Part shown: in pieces, positions 7,865 to 14,092 of the stretch
Position numbering within the stretch: the stretch's first letter is position 1
Layout: every line of letters begins with the position of its first letter
Assembly: GCA_964581605.1 (NCBI GenBank)
Contig: CAZOPF010000123.1
Span: 1-15,635 of the forward strand
Direction: 5' to 3'
DNA from: CAADGU01 sp964581605
GTDB lineage: Bacteria > Chloroflexota > Anaerolineae > Promineifilales > Promineifilaceae
Length of the DNA: 15,635 nt
Notes under the pieces: generated by a model
Seen by the model: the letters and a program-made list of their open reading frames with translations, nothing else
What the model was told of the DNA's origin: nothing
Databases searched by the model: none
Made by a program: the position numbers and the translations under genes

Positions 7865-8149
7865 TCAGGATTCTACCCGAACCCCGCGCCAGAACGCAAT
7901 GCGGTTTTTGATGTTGGCGGCGGCCGGTTTTGGCTCGGCGTAGTACCAGGCCCCTCCCCGGTTAATCTCGCCATTGACCACAATGTCGTAATAACTGGCT
8001 ATCCCTTTCCAGGGGCAGATGGTGTGCGTCTGGCTGGGCTGGAAGTATTCCCACTGGACGCTTTCTGGGGGGAAATAATGGTTCCCTTCTACGATAACGG
8101 TTTCGGCGCTTTCGGCTAATACAATGCCGTTCCAGATGGCTCTGGCCAT
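7865..8149 (-). CDS. DUF427 domain-containing protein
   Basis: Small 94-aa protein made almost entirely of one DUF427 domain. Typical features are the N-terminal ARAIWNGIVLAES, the central VEGNHYFPPESV and the signature HTICPWKGIASYYDI. The family is widespread in bacteria and its biochemical role is not settled, so no function is claimed. GGAG lies about 8 nt before the ATG at 8147-8149. There is no signal peptide or membrane segment. It lies between the anti-sigma candidate and glucokinase on the same strand, with a self-complementary repeat in each flanking space. Confidence 0.87.
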   Translation of the reverse strand: MARAIWNGIVLAESAETVIVEGNHYFPPESVQWEYFQPSQTHTICPWKGIASYYDIVVNGEINRGGAWYYAEPKPAAANIKNRIAFWRGVRVES

Positions 8150-8166
8150 GATGTGATCTCCCTATG

Positions 8167-8215
8167 ATGGCTGGTAGCTGGTGGCTCTTAGCAGCCACAA
8201 ACCACCAGCCGCCAT
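8167..8215. repeat. CCACCAG-family inverted repeat
   Basis: An arm of GGCTGGT/AGCTGGT/GGCT units at 8167-8186 faces CAGCCAC/AAACCACC/AGCC at 8193-8215 around a 6-nt loop, with a small bulge. It lies between the anti-sigma candidate and the DUF427 gene. Confidence 0.7.
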
Positions 8216-8225
8216 TCCTTTCAAG

Positions 8226-8603
8226 TCAAGATGGCTCCTCTGATTGTTCTGCATGGACGATGCGCAGCAAGGTTTCAAATTCTTCGCGGCAATCAGGGCA
8301 GATGTCTATATGGTTTTTAACCAGGGGCATCAGTTGTATAGCCTGTTCGTCGGAAGCGACCAATTCGGTATATTGGTCAAGCATGGCAAAGGCTTCGTTA
8401 CAGGTGCAGGCGTTGGCTTCAGTCATGCTCAGACAGCGCATGAGTTTGACTAAGGCGGCGTCATCCAGAGCATGTACGGCCGTTGGTACGCCCGTTTCCT
8501 GACCAGACATTTTTGCCGGTGTGGGGTGAGTCTGACGGCCGTCTGCTCTTTTCATCTTATGAATCGCCAATATGCGTTTAAGTGTGTCTTGCCAGTTTGT
8601 CAT
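8226..8603 (-). CDS. Putative zinc-binding anti-sigma factor
   Basis: Soluble protein of 125 aa directly after an ECF sigma gene. The C-terminal part carries HIDICPDC (H98, C102, C105), the H-x3-C-x2-C pattern of zinc-binding anti-sigma domains, and an upstream CTC pair (C66, C68) may add to metal binding. No membrane helix is present, so it would act in the cytoplasm, perhaps by sensing redox state through its thiolates; that role is inferred from family and position. Start choice: the ATG at 8601-8603 has a weak AGG upstream and is preferred over an upstream in-frame TTG at 8649-8651 that lacks a ribosome-binding site. The spacing from the sigma stop is 50 bp. A zinc-finger protein unrelated to sigma control remains possible. 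Confidence 0.72.
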   Translation of the reverse strand: MTNWQDTLKRILAIHKMKRADGRQTHPTPAKMSGQETGVPTAVHALDDAALVKLMRCLSMTEANACTCNEAFAMLDQYTELVASDEQAIQLMPLVKNHIDICPDCREEFETLLRIVHAEQSEEPS

Positions 8604-8653
8604 GTCTGCCTGCTTGGATGGTATTGCTGGTTTGCATCTTACCTGAGCCAATG

Positions 8654-9286
8654 TTACTCAAAGGCGTCCAGGATGTCGGCCGGGGTCAGCCCTTCTTTGT
8701 CCAACGCTTTTTTCAAGCGCACCCGCGCATCATGCAGCAGTTTGTAGAGAGCATTGGGTTTCATATTCATTTGTCGGGCCACATCTTCTGTAGAGCCACC
8801 TTTGATGACGGAGGCGATGAGCGCGGTGCGCTGTTTCTCCGTCAGCTCTTGCAGGATCAGCCGTTCCACACGGCCGAGCAGTTCGGCGCGTTCGGTAGCA
8901 CTTTCTGGCGTGGGGGTCTGGTCGGCTAAAAAGCCGGGGGTGAAATCGCCGCTTTCTGCGGCCGTCAGGCCCTCTAGCGAGTTGTCTTGCCACCGTTTGC
9001 GGCGCAGTTCGGTGAGGGCGATGGAGACGGCGATCTTGTGTGCCCAGGTGGTGAACTGGCTGAGACCGGCGAACGTCTCTTTTTTCTCCAGAATTTTGAG
9101 GATCGCTTCCTGGGCAAAATCTTCAGCCTGGCTATCAAATTCAGGGGCGGCCGTTTGCACCTGCCCCAAAAGCCCCCGGCGTAAACCGTTGACGAGGATT
9201 TGGTGTAAATCGGCCAGAGCGTGTTGATGGTTAGGATGGCCTGGTTCAAGTTCGGCTAACCATTCGTCGTTGCTTCGTTTGGACAC
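8654..9286 (-). CDS. ECF-type RNA polymerase sigma factor
   Basis: Sigma-70-family protein of 210 aa with the two-domain ECF plan. Region 2 is at about residues 53-100 (DFAQEAILKIL, then FTTWAHKIAVSIALTELRR, which binds the -10 element and core enzyme). Region 4 is at about 148-195 (LTEKQRTALIASVIKGGST, then a helix-turn-helix ending LYKLLHDARVRLKKAL). The start is the GTG at 9284-9286: the upstream frame meets a stop within ten codons without another start codon, and no ATG follows nearby. No Shine-Dalgarno precedes it; instead TATAAT ends 7 nt before the GTG, suggesting a leaderless mRNA. It is divergent from gyrA and directly followed by the likely anti-sigma gene. Confidence 0.88.
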   Translation of the reverse strand: MSKRSNDEWLAELEPGHPNHQHALADLHQILVNGLRRGLLGQVQTAAPEFDSQAEDFAQEAILKILEKKETFAGLSQFTTWAHKIAVSIALTELRRKRWQDNSLEGLTAAESGDFTPGFLADQTPTPESATERAELLGRVERLILQELTEKQRTALIASVIKGGSTEDVARQMNMKPNALYKLLHDARVRLKKALDKEGLTPADILDAFE

Positions 9287-9293
9287 GGCCGTG

Positions 9294-9299
9294 ATTATA
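9294..9299 (-). promoter_or_regulatory. -10 box for a leaderless sigma-factor transcript
   Basis: The minus strand reads TATAAT, a perfect -10 hexamer, followed by 7 nt (CACGGCC) and then the GTG start, so transcription would begin at or next to the first base of the coding region. A convincing -35 box at 16-18 bp spacing is not seen. An ACGGCCGT palindrome (9285-9292) covers the start site. Confidence 0.55.
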
Positions 9300-9358
9300 T
9301 CAACGTTTTCCTAACTGCTCACCCTCAAACCATCTGCGGCGCGGCGATGTGACCATCA

Positions 9359-9386
9359 TTGACAGCCCGCTCTAAATTGCTATATT
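9359..9386 (+). promoter_or_regulatory. Sigma70-type promoter of gyrA
   Basis: TTGACA (9359-9364), a 16-bp spacer, then TATATT (9381-9386). Transcription would start near 9393, giving a leader of about 74 nt that contains the hairpin at 9422-9454. Confidence 0.7.
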
Positions 9387-9421
9387 TACGCCCGCCTCAG
9401 TAGAACATTTATTTCATTTTT

Positions 9422-9454
9422 GGCAGGCGTTCAGGAGAATCCTGAGCGCCTGCC
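9422..9454 (+). promoter_or_regulatory. Strong leader hairpin just upstream of gyrA
   Basis: Arms GGCAGGCGTTCAGGA (9422-9436) and TCCTGAGCGCCTGCC (9440-9454) pair over 15 bp with a single U-G wobble and a 3-nt loop, 12 nt before the gyrA ATG. AGGAGA spans the stem-loop junction, while only a weak GGA lies at normal spacing to the ATG. A T-run is lacking, so termination is unlikely; a translational or mRNA-stability element is inferred. Confidence 0.7.
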
Positions 9455-9466
9455 TTTGGATAATCC

Positions 9467-11983
9467 ATGGAAATCGGAACAGTCAAACAAATCAACATAG
9501 ATGAAGAAGTACGCGAATCGTACCTCAGCTACGCCATGAGCGTCATCGTCTCACGGGCACTGCCAGATGCCCGCGATGGCCTCAAACCGGTGCAGCGGCG
9601 CATCCTCTACGCCATGTATGATATGGGCCTGCGCCCCAACACCGCCTACAAAAAATCCGCCCGCGTCGTTGGTGAAGTGCTGGGTAAATATCACCCGCAC
9701 AGCGACCAGGCCGTATATGACGCCATGGTGCGCCTGGCCCAGGATTTTTCGCTGCGCTACACCCTGGTAGACGGGCAGGGCAACTTTGGCAGCATTGATG
9801 GCGACGAAGCGGCCGCCATGCGCTACACCGAAGCCCGCATGACCCAGATGGGCCATGACATGCTGGCCGATATTGAAAAAGCAACCGTCAACTTCATCTC
9901 CAACTTCGACGATTCGCTCCAGGAACCGGCCGTCTTGCCCGCCACCATTCCCAACCTGCTGGTCAACGGCTCGTCCGGCATCGCCGTGGGTATGGCCACC
10001 AGCATCCCGCCGCACAACCTGGGCGAAGTGATAGACGCCCTCACCTACATGCTGGACAACTGGGCCAAACTGGATGACATCTCCGTGACCGACCTGATGC
10101 GTTTTATCAAAGGGCCGGATTTCCCTACCGGCGGGCTGGTTTTCCGCTACCGGGATGTGAAAGGAGTGGAAAATGATGCCCTGTCCAGTGCCTATGCCAC
10201 CGGGCGCGGCCATGTGACGGTGCGGGCCAAAGCGCACGTGGAGGAGATGGGGCGCAATAAGTCCCGCATTGTCATTACCGAACTGCCCTACCAGGCCAAC
10301 AAGACCAACCTGCTGGGGCGCATTGCCGATTTGCACCGCGAAGGCAAGATTGAAGGATTGACCGATTTGCGCGATGAGTCCGACCGCAATGGGATGCGCA
10401 TTATCATCGAAACGACGCGCACGGTGGAGCCGGAAGCGGTGCTGGCCTCTTTGTTTAATCTGACGCCGTTGCAAAGCACGTTTAGCATTTCCCTGCTGGC
10501 GCTGGTGAATGGCGAGCCGCGGGTGCTGACGCTCAAACAGGCGCTGCGTGTCTACCTGGAACACCGGCTGGAAGTGATTCGCCGCCGTAGTGAATATGAT
10601 CTGGAAAAGGCGCGGCGGCGGGCGCATATTTTGGAAGGGTTGCTGGCGGCGTTGGATCATCTGGATGAGGTGATTGATACCATCCGGCGTTCCCGTTCGG
10701 CCGAAACGGCGCACGCCAATTTGATGAAAAATTTCAAGCTGACGGAAGTGCAGGCGCAGGCGATTCTGGATATGCAATTGCGGCGGCTGGCGGCGTTGGA
10801 GCGGCAAAAGATTCAGGAGGAGTATAAGGAGCAGAAGCAGCTCATTAAGTATCTGGAACGGTTGCTGGCGAATCCGGGGCTGATGCGGGAGAAGATTAAG
10901 GAGGAGTTAACGGCCGCTAAAACCCAATATACCGACAGCCGCCGCACCCAAATTGTGGACGGTGCCGACAGCAAGGTGATCACTGCCACCGACTTGCTGC
11001 CGGACGAAAAGGTATGGGTAATGGTGGGTGAGAAGGGCACCATTGCCCGCACCACTTCCCCGGAAATGGTGAAGATTCCGCTGAAACCAAAAGAGCAGCC
11101 GATGGCGCTGCTGGCAGCCAATACGCAGGATATTTTGTATCTGTTTGTCGCCGACGGCCGTGCCCTCAGCCTGCCCGTCTACCAATTGCCCCAGGCCACC
11201 GAGTTGGGCGTGGGCGCCCATTATGCCGATATGACCGGTTTTACGCGGCGCGACCATCTGGCGGCGGCGCTGGTGCTGCCGGTAGGGGTGGAAGGCTACC
11301 TGTTTCTGACGACGCTGGCGGGGGTGGTGAAACGGGTACGGGTGGAAGACCTGCCCGGCATCACTACTGACCCGTTTACGGTGATGAATGTGCCCGATGG
11401 GGATTCGTTGGGTTGGGTGCGGCTGACGGATGGGAACCGGGAAATGTTGTTGGCCACGGCTAACGGTCAGGCGATCCGCTTTCAGGAAGAGGAAGTGCGC
11501 CCAATGGGTTTACCCGCCGGTGGTGTGATGGGCATTAAGCTGGCGGACGAGGCGGATGGCGTCATTGCTGCCGAAGTGGTGGAGCCGGACGGTTATTTAT
11601 GGAGCATCACCGACAATGGCATGGTGAAGGCGTCGCCGTTGAGCGAATATCCCACACAGGGGCGGCACGGGGCGGGCGTGATCAATGTGCGGCTGCCCAA
11701 AGAAGCGGCGGAGGTGGTGGCGGCCGTCATTTGTGCGGAGAAAACGGAACTGTTGGTGACAACGGGCATTGGCTCGACGAAAAAAGTGGCGCTGAACGCG
11801 GGTGCAGTGGGGGCGCGGTCACTCAAGCCGCGCCCGGTGGTGACGGTGGGCGAGCGCAACCAGATTACGGGCGCCCTGCGGATTATGGAACGGCCGGAGG
11901 TGAACGGGGATGAGGCGGAGACGGCCGTTGTGCCTCAGCAGTTAACCCTGCTGTCCGAAAAACCGGCCAAAAAGAAGAAATAG
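9467..11983 (+). CDS. gyrA: DNA gyrase subunit A (type IIA topoisomerase A subunit)
   Basis: 838-aa DNA-cleaving subunit of a type IIA topoisomerase. The N-terminal breakage-reunion part is canonical: ESYLSYAMSVIVSRALPD, PVQRRILYAMY, LVDGQGNFGSIDGD and RYTEARM, with catalytic Tyr at 120 (E. coli Y122). A coiled-coil region rich in Arg, Lys and Glu follows (about 360-480), then a C-terminal beta-pinwheel with repeated blades (GTIART, GVVKRV, GQAIRF, GMVKAS, GSTKKV). Two oddities: the quinolone-determining region reads HPHSDQAVYD, with Ser and Gln where E. coli has G81 and S83, and the GyrA-box position reads QGRHGAG (731-737) rather than QRRGGKG. It ends in a short Lys-rich tail. GyrA is more likely than ParC given its length, but the weak box leaves that open without knowing the partner gene. 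Confidence 0.93.
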   Translation: MEIGTVKQINIDEEVRESYLSYAMSVIVSRALPDARDGLKPVQRRILYAMYDMGLRPNTAYKKSARVVGEVLGKYHPHSDQAVYDAMVRLAQDFSLRYTLVDGQGNFGSIDGDEAAAMRYTEARMTQMGHDMLADIEKATVNFISNFDDSLQEPAVLPATIPNLLVNGSSGIAVGMATSIPPHNLGEVIDALTYMLDNWAKLDDISVTDLMRFIKGPDFPTGGLVFRYRDVKGVENDALSSAYATGRGHVTVRAKAHVEEMGRNKSRIVITELPYQANKTNLLGRIADLHREGKIEGLTDLRDESDRNGMRIIIETTRTVEPEAVLASLFNLTPLQSTFSISLLALVNGEPRVLTLKQALRVYLEHRLEVIRRRSEYDLEKARRRAHILEGLLAALDHLDEVIDTIRRSRSAETAHANLMKNFKLTEVQAQAILDMQLRRLAALERQKIQEEYKEQKQLIKYLERLLANPGLMREKIKEELTAAKTQYTDSRRTQIVDGADSKVITATDLLPDEKVWVMVGEKGTIARTTSPEMVKIPLKPKEQPMALLAANTQDILYLFVADGRALSLPVYQLPQATELGVGAHYADMTGFTRRDHLAAALVLPVGVEGYLFLTTLAGVVKRVRVEDLPGITTDPFTVMNVPDGDSLGWVRLTDGNREMLLATANGQAIRFQEEEVRPMGLPAGGVMGIKLADEADGVIAAEVVEPDGYLWSITDNGMVKASPLSEYPTQGRHGAGVINVRLPKEAAEVVAAVICAEKTELLVTTGIGSTKKVALNAGAVGARSLKPRPVVTVGERNQITGALRIMERPEVNGDEAETAVVPQQLTLLSEKPAKKKK

Positions 11984-12053
11984 CCCGGTTGCGCAAATGG
12001 CGGTACAATGCGCCAGATTTTACACATAAAATAATGATGTGATGCTTCAGCGG

Positions 12054-12130
12054 GTGGCAGGTTGCATGTGGCAAGTGGCAAGTCGTTTTGGAGAACATTA
12101 CTTGCAACCTGCAACTTGCTACTTCCTACC
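12054..12130. repeat. GCAACCT/GCCACTT heptamer inverted repeat before the cold-shock gene
   Basis: A left arm of GTGGCAG/GTTGCAT/GTGGCAA/GTGGCAA heptamers (12054-12083) faces ACTTGCAACCTGCAACTTGC and further copies (12100-12130). The imperfect hairpin ends immediately before the purine-rich ribosome-binding stretch of the next gene. The same heptamer family forms the long array at the right end of the window. Confidence 0.8.
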
Positions 12131-12144
12131 AAGAGAGAGAGACA

Positions 12145-12621
12145 ATGAGCTATAAAGACCAATGGGCGACAAAAGAGAATGGGGAACAATTTTTATTTAC
12201 AGTGGAGATGCAGCGGCGGTTAGAGGCGGCCGGGTTGCCGGTGGAACCGGCGTCGTTGTCACGGTTGACGGAGCGGGTGGCGGTACGGCCGTCGTACTCC
12301 TCCCCCCCTCCGCCAAGACAACAAAACTACGACCGGGATGATGAGGCCACGACCACCTTTGCCGAGCCGCTGACCATCCAGATTGATCCACAAACCGGCA
12401 AATATCTGGGCCGCCTGAAATGGTACAACGTCAAAAAAGGGTACGGCTTTTTGGTGCGCGGCGCGGGTGAAGAGATATTTTTCCATAAGAGCAGCACCGT
12501 CGGCGATCCTGAGGAGTTGCAGGAAGGGCAGTGGGTGCTTTACGATGTAGAAGAGACCCGCAAAGGGCTAGAAGCGACAGAAATTGAGCCGTATGAGGGC
12601 GATCCCGGTGTGCTCAATTAG
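12145..12621 (+). CDS. Cold-shock-domain protein with N-terminal extension
   Basis: 158-aa protein with a C-terminal cold-shock domain (about residues 88-149): GRLKWYNVKKGYGFL carries RNP1 (KGYGFL, 98-103) and EIFFHKS carries RNP2 (110-116). The domain binds single-stranded RNA or DNA. The N-terminal 85 residues are unusual for a Csp: a charged start, a predicted short helix (EMQRRLEAAGLPVEP), then a proline- and Asp-rich linker with SPPPP. Start choice: the ATG at 12145 follows the purine stretch AAGAGAGAGA; a longer frame starting at TTG 12088 would run through the intergenic repeat and is rejected. It lies 161 bp downstream of gyrA on the same strand. It ends well before the terminator at 12807. 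Confidence 0.88.
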   Translation: MSYKDQWATKENGEQFLFTVEMQRRLEAAGLPVEPASLSRLTERVAVRPSYSSPPPPRQQNYDRDDEATTTFAEPLTIQIDPQTGKYLGRLKWYNVKKGYGFLVRGAGEEIFFHKSSTVGDPEELQEGQWVLYDVEETRKGLEATEIEPYEGDPGVLN

Positions 12622-12663
12622 CTAGAATGAATGAAAAAGCGCTAAGTGATCGTTTGCAAATAA

Positions 12664-12725
12664 GTTAGTGATTGGGTAATTGGGTAATTAAGTAATTGAA
12701 GCGGCTAATTACCAAATGACTCAAT
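12664..12725. repeat. AATTGGGT octamer array with inverted arm
   Basis: The sequence repeats ATTGGGTA, ATTGGGTA, ATTAAGTA, ATTG and is followed by an imperfectly complementary arm (TAATTACCAAATGACTCAAT). GTAATT/AATTAC flank the turn. It lies downstream of the cold-shock gene. Confidence 0.65.
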
Positions 12726-12806
12726 TACATCATTCCTGCACGGTCACTATACTTCTGCAGATTGGCAGATTTAATCTCTTGCTCTCCCAACCTCTCAGTC
12801 TCCAAT

Positions 12807-12837
12807 AAAAAAGCCCGGCGATAAGCCGGGCTTTTTT
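12807..12837. terminator. Bidirectional intrinsic terminator
   Basis: AAAAAAGCCCGGC (12807-12819), 5-nt loop, GCCGGGCTTTTTT (12825-12837): a perfect 13-bp stem with a GC core and a T-run on both strands. It serves the convergent cold-shock gene and the envelope cluster, and overlaps the stop codon region of the 12836-13450 gene. Confidence 0.93.
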
Positions 12838-13450
12838 ATATCGGAAACACAATTCGTTTTAGCTCAAAAATATCTTCGGGCATCACATCGGGAATAATCA
12901 AAGCGCCGCCCACTTTGGCCGAGCCATCCACAAATTGATACGCCACCAGGCTGATATACACATCGCGTGCCCCGGTAAAAAACTGGAACACACGCCAGAT
13001 AAAGTTCTTTGACCAGTTTGGATCTACCACCTGGGGCAGCCCTTTGAGTTCAATGTTGTCTGCCAGGGGGAAGCCATTGGGCTGGGGGATGGAGATGATG
13101 AAGCGGGCATTGGTTCGTTGCAGGCGGTATTGCATGTAGATAATGCGCTGGTGAAAGGCCAGCAAAAAGAGGCTGATGAAGAAAAAAACAGGGATGAAGG
13201 CAATGCCCCAATGATAGTTTTGGGTGGAGGTAATGACGCCCGTCATCACCGTTAACACACTCGCTGCCAGCAGAAATAAGGCAAAGCGATCAAGAATCCA
13301 GCGCCCCAGCAAATCTCGATACCAGGCCATATGAATCTCTAGCTGTAATTCCTCGCCAGGTAACAACCGATCTTCCAGATCGCCCGGCTTGAAGGAGTCT
13401 TGGATATTGAGCAAAGAAGCGGAAAAATCCATCCAGCGACGTGCTGTCAT
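12836..13450 (-). CDS. Two-helix membrane protein of unknown function
   Basis: 204-aa protein, last gene of the envelope cluster. Two hydrophobic helices (about residues 52-74 and 80-100) form a hairpin, so both ends face the same side, most likely the cytoplasm. The segment after the second helix (YMQYRLQRTNARFIISIPQP, then LKGLPQVVDPNWSKNFIWRVFQ) recalls bacterial PH-like membrane proteins in which such helices precede a PH-type fold; this likeness is weak and not a firm assignment. No Shine-Dalgarno is obvious before the ATG at 13448-13450, but an inverted repeat ends 13 nt upstream of it. The 52-bp spacing to the LysM gene suggests co-transcription. Confidence 0.75.
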   Translation of the reverse strand: MTARRWMDFSASLLNIQDSFKPGDLEDRLLPGEELQLEIHMAWYRDLLGRWILDRFALFLLAASVLTVMTGVITSTQNYHWGIAFIPVFFFISLFLLAFHQRIIYMQYRLQRTNARFIISIPQPNGFPLADNIELKGLPQVVDPNWSKNFIWRVFQFFTGARDVYISLVAYQFVDGSAKVGGALIIPDVMPEDIFELKRIVFPI

Positions 13451-13463
13451 ATTATTTCGTGAA

Positions 13464-13494
13464 CCGCAGTCCGATTTTGGGTTTCGAACTGCGG
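13464..13494 (-). promoter_or_regulatory. Inverted repeat between the LysM gene and the membrane-protein gene
   Basis: CCGCAGTCCGA (13464-13474) pairs with TCGAACTGCGG (13484-13494) with one mismatch or wobble and a 9-nt loop. It lies 13 nt before the downstream start codon and has no T-run, so mRNA processing or start-site control is more likely than termination. Confidence 0.55.
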
Positions 13495-13502
13495 AATTGC
13501 CA

Positions 13503-14045
13503 TCAGGAAGTGGGAATAATCAAAACCTGTCCTGGATAGATGATATGGTCGGTTAAACCGTTCACTACCATAATCTCATTCACCGTCGTGCCAAAACGGG
13601 CGGCAATGCTATAGAGCGTATCACCCGCGACAACAGTATATTGTACCGTACCTGAGGTGCTGTCACCCCCGCTGGATGTACCGCCGCCAGAGGACGGTGT
13701 TACTATGATGACAACTGGGGGTGGGGAGGGTGTGGGGGGAACACCACTGCCACTACTGCCGGAACTGCTGGTATCCAGAGCGGCGTTGATGATGGTTTCG
13801 GTGGAGTAGACAAAGGCATCAAACTGGCCGTCGGTGGTGGCTTCCAGGCGGTCGTTGGCCCAGGAAAAGACAAAGGTGTCTACTAACCAGCCCACAAAAA
13901 AGAGCGTCACCAATATGCCGACAAAGTAAATCAATAATTTGGAAAGTTTGAAATCTTTGATCGGCCCCTGCCGGAAAAGCAGGAAGATAATCAGTGCGCC
14001 GCCGATGATGAGGGGCAAAAATCTGAGTAATTGTAACAGGTCCAT
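13503..14045 (-). CDS. Membrane protein with C-terminal LysM domain
   Basis: 180-aa protein. Two N-terminal hydrophobic helices (about residues 7-24 and 37-57) are followed by a short acidic stretch, a low-complexity Ser/Gly/Pro/Thr linker (about 92-133), then one LysM domain (135-178: YTVVAGDTLYSIAARFGTTV, then NGLTDHIIYPGQVLIIP). LysM domains bind the glycan strands of peptidoglycan and related polymers, so the C-terminus should be outside the membrane, tethered by a flexible linker. Start: ATG at 14043-14045 with GAGGAG 9 nt upstream. It follows the SLT/LytM gene by 47 bp on the same strand, and its partner may be that protein; a shared role in cell-wall remodelling is inferred. Confidence 0.88.
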   Translation of the reverse strand: MDLLQLLRFLPLIIGGALIIFLLFRQGPIKDFKLSKLLIYFVGILVTLFFVGWLVDTFVFSWANDRLEATTDGQFDAFVYSTETIINAALDTSSSGSSGSGVPPTPSPPPVVIIVTPSSGGGTSSGGDSTSGTVQYTVVAGDTLYSIAARFGTTVNEIMVVNGLTDHIIYPGQVLIIPTS

Positions 14046-14092
14046 AATGTTCTACTCCTCTGCCATAAACTACCCGGTTTTATCATTGACCG

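Noticed and set aside
9422..9454. Intrinsic terminator upstream of gyrA
   Set aside because: The stem is strong but is followed by TTTGGATAAT, not a T-run, and it lies downstream of the gyrA promoter.
9551..10807. Long minus-strand open frame opposite gyrA (418 codons)
   Set aside because: It is rich in His, Gln, Arg and Gly as expected for the antisense of a GC-rich gene, has no recognisable domain, and lies wholly within a certain gyrA.
12088..12144. Longer start for the cold-shock protein at TTG 12088
   Set aside because: The added residues would be encoded by the intergenic heptamer repeat, and a purine-rich ribosome-binding stretch precedes the ATG at 12145.
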